DNA from: JBGPBY01 sp041481485
Lineage (GTDB): Bacteria; Acidobacteriota; Terriglobia; 20CM-2-55-15
Assembly (NCBI GenBank): GCA_041481485.1
Contig: JBGPBY010000309.1
Span: 1 to 8,639, forward strand
Direction of reading: 5' to 3'
DNA: 8,639 nt
Positions within the stretch are counted from its first letter, which is position 1; the number at the start of each line of letters is the position of its first letter. Under the pieces are notes generated by a model that was not told the origin of the DNA, searched no databases, and saw only the letters and a list, made by a program, of their open reading frames with translations. Shown here in pieces: positions 1 to 5,422 of this stretch. A program made the translations under genes and the position numbers.

Positions 1-3
1 ATT

Positions 4-51
4 CCACCGGCTGACGCCGGTGGCTAAGGGGCCTGCCGCCGCTAACGCGGC
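4..51 (+). repeat. Composite REP-like repeat, copy 1 (hairpin A + hairpin B)
   Basis: Two adjacent hairpins are visible. Hairpin A has the arms CCACCGGC (4-11) and GCCGGTGG (16-23) around the loop TGAC. Hairpin B has the arms GCCGC (38-42) and GCGGC (47-51) around the loop TAAC. They are joined by the segment starting CTAAGG. The same A-then-B order recurs at 4998-5044 (opposite strand) and 5139-5184, so this is a dispersed intergenic family rather than a chance palindrome. It lies upstream of the gene starting at 118. It resembles bacterial REP/BIME elements, which are usually mobilised by a RAYT (TnpA_REP) transposase; no such transposase is in the window. Confidence 0.8.
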
Positions 52-117
52 TGGGAACGCGACTGGCCGTGCCGTCGGCTGACGGAGCAATTGCCCGAAA
101 TGGAGTACTAACCATCG

Positions 118-1833
118 ATGTTGAAGGACATGATCCGGTTCCTGGCTGTGTTTTCTGCAATCCTACAGGCAAATCCCGTCACGCAACAGGCTGCCTCATC
201 GCTCGAAGGACGCGTGCTGCGGGCGGGCACCGTTACCCCCGTGAATCATGCCCAGATTCTGTTGACGAAACTGAACGGCCGGCTTGCGGACTCTTTGATC
301 GCCACTGCGGACGAACGCGGCAACTTTCTAATCCAGAACATTCCGCCGGGAACATACCGTCTCTTCGGCGAGTCCGAAGACTATGTTCGCGCTGAATACG
401 GCCAGCGTGGACCGGCACAGCCCGGTGCGTCACTCGAGTTCGGGCCCGGGGAGAAGAAATCCGGCATCACATTTTCACTAATTCCGACGGGTGTGATCTC
501 CGGCCGCGTTGTCGATCGAAATGGCGAATCGGCCTCTCGGATTCGAGTCCAGGCATTGAAATCTACAATTGCAGAAGGCAAGCGAACTCCGGGTGTTGCT
601 GCCGCCGAAACGCAGACCAATGATCTTGGGGAATACCGTCTCTTTGGGCTTGCTCCGGGTTCGTACTTCGTCAGCGCCATGCGTTATGGATTTCAGCAGG
701 TGGAGGGCGGAGCCATGGTCGGGATGAACCGGCCGAACCTCGACGCGCTTGTCAGTCTCGCGGACATGCGATCTGCAGTGGAGAGCCTCACAAAGGATGG
801 CTCATACATCGATTCGGAAGCGCTCGACGGCAAAGCGTTTTCCACCTTGTATTACCCGGGAAGTGCCGATTCAGCAACAGCTCAGAAGCTGGAGGTCCAG
901 CCGGGTTCACTGTTGGCCGGCATCGATTTTCAGATGATCCCAATGCCGGCGAGTAAAACGTCAAAGCTGCATATTCGCGGTCAAATCATTGATGGAATCA
1001 CGGGCCAGGCCGCAGAAAACGCCAATGCTACGCTTCATAAGCCGGAACGCCCTTATGCCCTGGAATCGAGAGTTCAGGATTTATTCAATCTTCCGGCTGG
1101 AAAATTTGAATTCTCCGACGTATCGCCAGGCCGCTATTTAATCAGTGGGAATCTTGGAGATAAGAATGGCGATATTTACGTCGATGTTGCCGGGAGCGAT
1201 GTTGAAAATCTGCGCATTGTTCTCACCCCGCGCGTCACATTGTCCGGGCGCATCACCGTCGAAGGGCCCATCGCCGTAAAGCCATCACCGATAATTGTGT
1301 ATCTACAATCGCCGGTCATCAGCCGTCAGGTGTCCATCGCGGATTCAACGTTTACGGTTCCCAATCTGCTTGGCGGTCAGTATCAGATTCGCGCCGGCGG
1401 AGGATCGTCGAACTACTATCTCAAGGCTGCACGGCTCGGCGATACGGACGTGCTTGAGTCCGGAATGCGTCTGGAATCGCAGCCCTCGCAGCCGCTCGCG
1501 CTTGTCGTCAGTACAAATGGCGGAATCGTCGAAGGTTTAGTTACCGAAGACGTTCAGCGTCCAGCCGCTGGAGTTGTTGTCGTTGCCGTCCCGGATCCCG
1601 CGCATCGAAAGTCTTTCGATCGCTACCGCACCACTGTCACGAATTCATCCGGCCGCTTCCATATCGAAGGTCTGATTCCCGGCGAATACAAATTTTTCGC
1701 CTGGGACGAGATTGCAGAAAACGAATGGCAGTTGCCGGAAACTATGCGGCAGTATGAAGACCAAGGCACGGCAATTCGTGTTAATGAGGGCACGCGGGAA
1801 AGCGTCAATCTCAGAATGATTCCTCGATCCTGA
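118..1833 (+). CDS. Secreted carboxypeptidase regulatory-like multi-domain protein
   Basis: This 571-residue protein of unknown precise function is probably exported. The N-terminus (MLKDMIRFLAVFSAILQA) has a Lys/Arg-containing start and a hydrophobic core, with likely signal peptidase cleavage after about residue 18. The rest is a string of beta-sandwich modules of the carboxypeptidase-regulatory/prealbumin-like type. Each opens with a hydrophobic-xGRV-type strand and ends with a G-x-F/Y-x-hydrophobic...PGxY strand: about 28-85 (SLEGRV to PPGTYRLF), 124-187 (GVISGRVVD to APGSYFVSA), 283-344 (LHIRGQIID to SPGRYLISG), 372-426 (RVTLSGRIT to LGGQYQIRA) and 468-529 (GGIVEGLVT to IPGEYKFFAW). No zinc-peptidase motif or TonB-dependent barrel is attached, so these are probably binding or structural domains. 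Start: ATG 118 is the first ATG after the in-frame stop at 109-111; GGAG at 102-105 is 12 bases upstream, a long spacing. ATG 130 is an alternative but has no better ribosome binding site. Many Acidobacteriota proteins share this plan (inference). The gene converges on ptrB. Confidence 0.85.
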   Translation: MLKDMIRFLAVFSAILQANPVTQQAASSLEGRVLRAGTVTPVNHAQILLTKLNGRLADSLIATADERGNFLIQNIPPGTYRLFGESEDYVRAEYGQRGPAQPGASLEFGPGEKKSGITFSLIPTGVISGRVVDRNGESASRIRVQALKSTIAEGKRTPGVAAAETQTNDLGEYRLFGLAPGSYFVSAMRYGFQQVEGGAMVGMNRPNLDALVSLADMRSAVESLTKDGSYIDSEALDGKAFSTLYYPGSADSATAQKLEVQPGSLLAGIDFQMIPMPASKTSKLHIRGQIIDGITGQAAENANATLHKPERPYALESRVQDLFNLPAGKFEFSDVSPGRYLISGNLGDKNGDIYVDVAGSDVENLRIVLTPRVTLSGRITVEGPIAVKPSPIIVYLQSPVISRQVSIADSTFTVPNLLGGQYQIRAGGGSSNYYLKAARLGDTDVLESGMRLESQPSQPLALVVSTNGGIVEGLVTEDVQRPAAGVVVVAVPDPAHRKSFDRYRTTVTNSSGRFHIEGLIPGEYKFFAWDEIAENEWQLPETMRQYEDQGTAIRVNEGTRESVNLRMIPRS

Positions 1834-1837
1834 GAAG

Positions 1838-1857
1838 CGGCAGAACAATTATTGCCG
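1838..1857. terminator. Possible weak bidirectional hairpin between convergent genes
   Basis: CGGCA (1838-1842) and TGCCG (1853-1857) form a 5-bp inverted repeat around a 10-base AT-rich loop. It lies inside the 30-base gap between the stop codon of the upstream gene and the stop codon of ptrB on the other strand. Its position suits a shared terminator, but the stem is short and neither strand has a clear T-run, so this is a weak call. Confidence 0.25.
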
Positions 1858-1863
1858 AGCAAG

Positions 1864-3948
1864 TCAGACTGATCTTCCGCCACCAGGGGGCGTCAACCGG
1901 TCGATCAGGAAGGCGTAGTCGAACGCAACTTCCCTGAGGTAGTCATAGCGCCCCGAAGCTCCGCCATGACCCGCATCCATATTGGTTTTTAGCAGAAGAA
2001 GGCTGCCATTTGTCTTCATCGCTCGCAGCTTCGCCGCAAACTTCGCAGGTTCCCAGTATGCCACTCGAGGATCCTGGAGACCCGTGGTCAGCAGAATGTC
2101 CGGATATGCGGTAGCGTGAATATTGTCGTAAGGTGAGTACGACAAGATGTAATCGAAATAGGTCTTATTGTCCGGGTTACCCCATTCGTCATACTCGCCT
2201 GTCGTCAGCGGAATCGAAGGATCACTCATCGTGCTGACCACATCCACAAATGGCACTTTGGCAACCACTGCCTTGAACAAGTCTGGACGCATGGTCAAAC
2301 ACGCACCGACCAGTAATCCGCCCGCCGATCCGCCCATGATGGCCAGACTGTCTTTTGACGTGTAGCCCTCAGCGATCAGGAATTCGGCGCACGCGATAAA
2401 ATCCGTGAATGTATTGCGCTTGTTCAACAGCTTGCCGTTGTCATACCACGGCCGTCCAAGTTCCGAGCCACCCCGAATGTGTGCAATCGCAAAAACAAAC
2501 CCCCGATCGACAAGGCTGAACCGCGAGGAGTCGAAACCGGCATCGGTACTGAAGCCATAGGAGCCATAGCCATAAAGAAGAGCCGGATTCCGTGAGTCTT
2601 TCCGGAGGCCCTTCCTGAAAACCAGGGATATCGGGATCCTTGTCCCGTCAGGGGCAGAGGCATGCAACCGCTCGGTCACGTAAGCCGAGGAATCATATCC
2701 GCTGGGAATTTCCTGCCGCTTCCGGAGCTCCCATTCGCGGGTGTCCATGTGGAAATCGATGACGGAGTTTGGCGAGATCAAAGAGGAGTATGCGAACCGC
2801 ACCACACTCGTTTTGAATTCCGGATTCTCTGCAAGGCGAACATCGTATACGGGGTCGGGAAATGCAACCTGATGCACGCCGGTACGGCCATCCGCAGCCG
2901 AGACGCGAATCTGTTTTAGTCCATCCTTGCGCTCAATGAGCACGAGGTGATTCTGAAAAGCGGCAGCGCTTTCGATGAAAACGTCGTCGCGATGTGGAAC
3001 GACCTCGCTCCAGTTTTCCGGTGAGGTCGCGTGCGCGGGTGTTTCCATGAGCTTGAAGTTTGTCGCGTTTACATTCGTGACAATGAAGAAGCGGCTTTCG
3101 TGATGTTCGATGTTGTACTCCACGCCCCGGCGCCTTGGCGCAAATACCTGAAATGCGCTGTTGGGATTGCCGGCATCCAGCGTCTGCCATTCCCGGGTCA
3201 GCGTGGAATGCGAGAGGAGTGTGATGTAGGACTGCGTACGGGACTTGTCGAGAAATAGCGAAAAGGTTTCATCCGCTTCATGGAAAAGCATGCGGTCGCC
3301 GGCAGAATCGGCACCAAGAACATGGCGGTACACCTTGAAGGGACGCAGTGCTTTGTCGAGCGTCACGTAGAAGAGGTGCTGGCTGTCATTCGCCCATTCG
3401 GCGCCCCGATTGGTAAAGAACTCGCTGGAAGTATTGGGAATGGTCTCAGGGTAGAGGTATCCAGTGTTGAGGTCCTTGAAAAAAATAGTGAATTGCTCCG
3501 AACCGTCGAAATCGACAGAATAGGCCAGCTTCCGCTCATCCGGGCTGACCGCAAACACTCCCACGCGGCAGAAGCTCCTTCCTTCGGCGAGTGCATTCTG
3601 GTCCAGCAGGACTTCTTCGGGCGCATCCATGGATTCACGTCTGCGGCAGAAAACACGATATTGGCGCCCGGTCTCCGTGCGCGTGTAGTAAAGGTAGCTG
3701 CCTCGCCGCTCGGGAACGGACTGGTCATCTTCTTTAATTCGGGCTTTCATCTCGAGGAAAAGCTGCTCCTGCAAAGTTGCCGTATGCTGCATGACCTGCG
3801 CCAGATAGTTGTTCTCCGCTGCGAGATACTTCAGGACTTCCGGGTCTTCACGGAAGCGCATCCAGTAATACTCGTCAAGGCGAGTCTGCCCATGTTGGCT
3901 GATGCTGTAAGACCGCTTAGAAGCAATTGGGAATTCCAGCGTGTTCAT
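1864..3948 (-). CDS. ptrB: Oligopeptidase B (S9A serine peptidase)
   Basis: Oligopeptidase B cleaves short peptides after Arg or Lys, especially at dibasic sites, and is normally cytoplasmic. No signal peptide is seen here. The 694 residues match the family's usual length of about 690. An N-terminal seven-bladed propeller region (to about residue 405, opening with DEYYWMR at 25-31) precedes an alpha/beta-hydrolase domain. The triad is complete: Ser541 in MGGSAGG, Asp626 in GLQDPRV and His661 in DAGHGG. From memory these lie 9 positions beyond the E. coli PtrB residues. The acidic pair Glu585/Asp587 in TTGEYDEWG sits where the family binds the P1 Arg/Lys. Family signatures YGYGSYG (458-464), IRGGSELG (491-498) and VPFVDVV (565-571) are present. 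I chose ATG 3948 because it precedes the conserved start region by a normal length; no clear Shine-Dalgarno is seen before it. The gene is monocistronic as far as visible, with a dyad about 100-120 bases upstream. Confidence 0.96.
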   Translation of the reverse strand: MNTLEFPIASKRSYSISQHGQTRLDEYYWMRFREDPEVLKYLAAENNYLAQVMQHTATLQEQLFLEMKARIKEDDQSVPERRGSYLYYTRTETGRQYRVFCRRRESMDAPEEVLLDQNALAEGRSFCRVGVFAVSPDERKLAYSVDFDGSEQFTIFFKDLNTGYLYPETIPNTSSEFFTNRGAEWANDSQHLFYVTLDKALRPFKVYRHVLGADSAGDRMLFHEADETFSLFLDKSRTQSYITLLSHSTLTREWQTLDAGNPNSAFQVFAPRRRGVEYNIEHHESRFFIVTNVNATNFKLMETPAHATSPENWSEVVPHRDDVFIESAAAFQNHLVLIERKDGLKQIRVSAADGRTGVHQVAFPDPVYDVRLAENPEFKTSVVRFAYSSLISPNSVIDFHMDTREWELRKRQEIPSGYDSSAYVTERLHASAPDGTRIPISLVFRKGLRKDSRNPALLYGYGSYGFSTDAGFDSSRFSLVDRGFVFAIAHIRGGSELGRPWYDNGKLLNKRNTFTDFIACAEFLIAEGYTSKDSLAIMGGSAGGLLVGACLTMRPDLFKAVVAKVPFVDVVSTMSDPSIPLTTGEYDEWGNPDNKTYFDYILSYSPYDNIHATAYPDILLTTGLQDPRVAYWEPAKFAAKLRAMKTNGSLLLLKTNMDAGHGGASGRYDYLREVAFDYAFLIDRLTPPGGGRSV

Positions 3949-4017
3949 TTGTCGCAGGGTAATTCATTACGAACAGAATTGCGAATCCAGGTCTCCACAC
4001 GTTGAATGGAGAACAAG

Positions 4018-4067
4018 TATTGTGTTTGGATAGCGTATTCAGGTTTATTGTGTTTCGAAGCACAATA
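4018..4067. promoter_or_regulatory. Candidate operator: dyad with additional upstream half-site
   Basis: Bases 4046-4067 form a 22-base palindrome with arms TATTGTGTTTC and GAAGCACAATA. Ten of the eleven pairs are Watson-Crick and one is a G-T mismatch. An identical half-site, TATTGTGTTT, lies at 4018-4027, 28 bases before the first arm. Three half-sites in 50 bases look like a transcription-factor operator. It lies upstream of ptrB (reading left) and of the small ORF at 4101 (reading right), so either could be the target. I do not recognise the regulator, and no regulator gene is in the window. A stable RNA hairpin is the alternative reading. Confidence 0.45.
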
Positions 4068-4100
4068 CAACTCCGTAGCAGGAGAAAGGCGATAGGAGAA

Positions 4101-4187
4101 ATGACTCACAGATTGATAGCGATCGTCGGCATTCTCGGCTGCGGACTTATGAGTCTGATCAGTACGGAACACCGTTTTCGGACGTGA
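4101..4187 (+). CDS. Doubtful 28-aa hydrophobic miniprotein or gene remnant
   Basis: This short frame begins MTHR, runs into the hydrophobic stretch LIAIVGILGCGLMSLI (residues 5-20) and ends with a charged tail (EHRFRT). It looks like a single membrane span or a signal peptide. ILGC resembles a lipobox, but only about 14 residues would follow it. AGGAG at 4094-4098 is only 2 bases before the ATG, too close for an ideal ribosome binding site; another AGGAGA is at 4080-4085. The frame stays open upstream to ATG 4002, but those residues look non-coding. It could be a real small membrane protein, the surviving 5' end of a lost exported-protein gene, or chance. Confidence 0.22.
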   Translation: MTHRLIAIVGILGCGLMSLISTEHRFRT

Positions 4188-4192
4188 GATAT

Positions 4193-4738
4193 TTAGAAAA
4201 ATCGAGAAATCTTACACGAGAATCCGGGAAGGACCGGCTCGGCGTGAATCGTGTCATCTCCCGAAAACAATTTACTCTCGGAAAGCGAGCGGAATTCGGT
4301 GACGGTTTTGCGAGCAGGATCCACGAGCCAGACTATCGGCACACCGTTCTCGAGGAACTCTCCAATCTTCTCTCCCACGCGTTTCGGCTTGTCGCCAGGA
4401 GACAACACTTCTACCGTCAGATCCGGAACGCATTCACCAAACGTGTCTGGGGTTTTACCCTGCGGAAGTCTTTCATTGCGGACAAACGTGACATCGGGCG
4501 AGCGGAGGTTTCCATTGGCAAGCCAGATTCCCACGTCGGGAGTAAAAACCTTTCCTATCGGATGATCATCCAAAAAAGTCGCGATCATGTGGATAATCTT
4601 TGCCGCAACTTCCGAATGAATCAATCCGGTCGGGCTCACAACGATTTCACCGTCCACCAGTTCGTACTTCTGCCCGTCTTCCGGCATCTTGAGCAAGTCT
4701 TCGACCGTTGCTCGCCCTCTGGGTTTCATAACTGGCAT
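4193..4738 (-). CDS. Uma2 family (DUF820) putative PD-(D/E)XK endonuclease
   Basis: This 181-residue protein has the usual length and order of the Uma2/DUF820 family, which has a restriction-endonuclease-like fold; substrates and roles are mostly unknown. Visible family landmarks are YELVDGEIV (25-33) with Glu31, His41 followed by a helix, the strand around VFTPDVGIWL (64-73), SPDVTFV (80-86) with Asp82, PDLTVEVLSPGD (105-116) with Glu110, Lys124 in KIGEFLENGV (124-133), and VWLVDP (136-141). Glu31, Asp82, Glu110 and Lys124 are the candidate active-site residues (inferred from the family pattern). ATG 4738 is chosen because GGAG (4747-4744) precedes it by 5 bases; the next ATG, at 4729, lacks this. 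The leader can form competing hairpins, one overlapping that GGAG. It is transcribed away from the repeat array, in the same direction as ptrB but 244 bases apart, so co-transcription is uncertain. Confidence 0.9.
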   Translation of the reverse strand: MPVMKPRGRATVEDLLKMPEDGQKYELVDGEIVVSPTGLIHSEVAAKIIHMIATFLDDHPIGKVFTPDVGIWLANGNLRSPDVTFVRNERLPQGKTPDTFGECVPDLTVEVLSPGDKPKRVGEKIGEFLENGVPIVWLVDPARKTVTEFRSLSESKLFSGDDTIHAEPVLPGFSCKISRFF

Positions 4739-4744
4739 TATATC

Positions 4745-4789
4745 TCCGGACCTCCATCACACCCGGTCTCGTGCAAATCCGGGTCCGGA
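4745..4789 (-). promoter_or_regulatory. Uma2 leader with two mutually exclusive hairpins
   Basis: In the Uma2 mRNA sense, TCCGGACC (4789-4782) can pair perfectly with GGTCCGGA (4752-4745). The second arm contains the GGA of the GGAG ribosome binding site (4747-4744). A different pairing, ACCCGG (4784-4779) with CCGGGT (4766-4761), uses the same ACC of the first arm, so the two structures exclude each other and the second leaves the ribosome binding site free. That is the geometry of a translational switch. Whether it is used, and what would trigger it, cannot be told from the sequence. Confidence 0.35.
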
Positions 4790-4997
4790 AGTTGAGGAGG
4801 GCGGAGCAGCTTCCCGCCGGGAAAATCGCGTAAAACACGCCCAAAGTCGTCCGGTTGTTGGCGATTTTTGGTAGTAGGTCAGTTTGAAATCTGCGACGGC
4901 GGCACACTGCCGGCGCGGAAATTTCTTGATGGCTGCGCCCGCGGGCTTGGATTCGCTCCGCTCATGGAAGCTGTGAAAGAATCGCATTCTATTTTGA

Positions 4998-5044
4998 GCC
5001 GCGTTAGCGGCGGCAGCTTATTAGCCACCGGCGTGAGCCGGTGG
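4998..5044 (-). repeat. Composite REP-like repeat, copy 2 (inverted)
   Basis: On the minus strand this is the same unit as copy 1. Hairpin A has arms at 5037-5044 and 5025-5032 with the loop TCAC, followed by CTAA. Hairpin B (4998-5011) has the stem GCCGC/GCGGC and the loop TAAC, identical to copy 1. It is inverted relative to copy 3, so the two A hairpins face each other, as in a BIME-type arrangement. Confidence 0.8.
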
Positions 5045-5102
5045 TCTCGATACCCTGAAGTCAGAAAAGCGCCGCGACAGATCAAGGATTTCTAATTCTG
5101 TC

Positions 5103-5115
5103 GCCGCTCTGCGGC
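5103..5115 (+). repeat. Solitary hairpin B of the REP-like family
   Basis: GCCGC (5103-5107), loop TCT, GCGGC (5111-5115), preceded by TGTC and followed by TGGAAGG. It lacks an adjacent A hairpin of its own and sits between copies 2 and 3. It differs from the B hairpin at 5172-5184 at only two positions, which pair with each other. Confidence 0.65.
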
Positions 5116-5138
5116 TGGAAGGGATTTGTGGATCGCTT

Positions 5139-5208
5139 CCACCGGCTTACGCCGGTGGCTAAGGAAATGTCGCCACTCTGTGGCTCTATTTGGTTGCCGC
5201 TTCGCGGC
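5139..5208 (+). repeat. Composite REP-like repeat, copy 3, with an extra B hairpin
   Basis: Hairpin A (5139-5158) has the perfect arms CCACCGGC/GCCGGTGG with the loop TTAC, followed by CTAAGG. Hairpin B (5172-5184) is GCCAC-TCT-GTGGC. A second B-type hairpin follows at 5196-5208 (GCCGC-TTC-GCGGC). The A arms are identical in all three copies; only one loop base varies (TGAC, TCAC, TTAC). Confidence 0.8.
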
Positions 5209-5231
5209 ATTTTATATTCCTTCACACCTTG

Positions 5232-5292
5232 TATGACCGCACACAGTCTCTCGTTTATGGATTCCCAGTCTGAAAAACCGTGCGCGGTCATA
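5232..5292. repeat. 13-base inverted repeat around a 35-base loop
   Basis: TATGACCGCACAC (5232-5244) is the reverse complement of GTGCGCGGTCATA (5280-5292) at 12 of 13 positions. The 35 bases between contain CAGTCT twice (5244-5249 and 5266-5271). It is distinct from the REP-like hairpins next to it. It could be a structured leader, an operator pair or the ends of a very small element; nothing here decides between them. Confidence 0.5.
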
Positions 5293-5422
5293 GATCGCGC
5301 CTACAGTGGGCCGCAGATTTTTCACGAACAACGCATCCGCGCTTCAAACTGTCTTCACAATGCGCAGATGATAATGTTGCAGCTTGTAATCGGAATGATG
5401 GACGATTCCACCGGGGGATAAC

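Larger units (their letters stand above)
4739..5422. other. Non-coding divergent intergenic region with hairpin repeats
   Basis: This 684-base stretch separates the Uma2 gene (leftward) from the macroglobulin gene (rightward). Open frames across it run through the repeats in all frames and look non-coding. It holds the Uma2 leader (to about 4790), about 200 bases with nothing recognisable except a small TTCCC/GGGAA hairpin at 4811-4823, the REP-like hairpins (4998-5208), an inverted repeat (5232-5292) and the macroglobulin leader. A -10-like GATAAT at 5370-5375 has no well-spaced -35, so I do not call a promoter there. Confidence 0.7.

Noticed and set aside
3280..4005. 241-codon open frame antisense to ptrB
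   Set aside because: It lies almost entirely opposite a certain gene, has no recognisable domain, and is explained by codon bias of the ptrB strand.
4164..4178. ACGG-AACA-CCGT followed by TTTT as a terminator
   Set aside because: A 4-bp stem is too weak to support the call.
4184..4795. 203-codon open frame antisense to the Uma2 gene
   Set aside because: It covers the whole of a gene with clear family motifs on the other strand and shows no motif of its own.
4811..4823. TTCCC-GCC-GGGAA hairpin as a terminator
   Set aside because: The stem is only 5 bp and neither strand has a T-run after it; no gene ends nearby.
4998..5208. CRISPR array
   Set aside because: Repeats are palindromic, change orientation, have unequal spacing and no uniform unique spacers; no cas gene is present.
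5370..5375. GATAAT as the macroglobulin -10 box
   Set aside because: Candidate -35 sequences lie 10 or 21 bases away, outside the normal 16-19 range.
4757..5421. Several 60-97-codon frames across the intergenic region
   Set aside because: They read through the hairpin repeats (giving HRLTPVA or ATGVSRW-type peptides), occur on both strands, and have no domain or good ribosome binding site.
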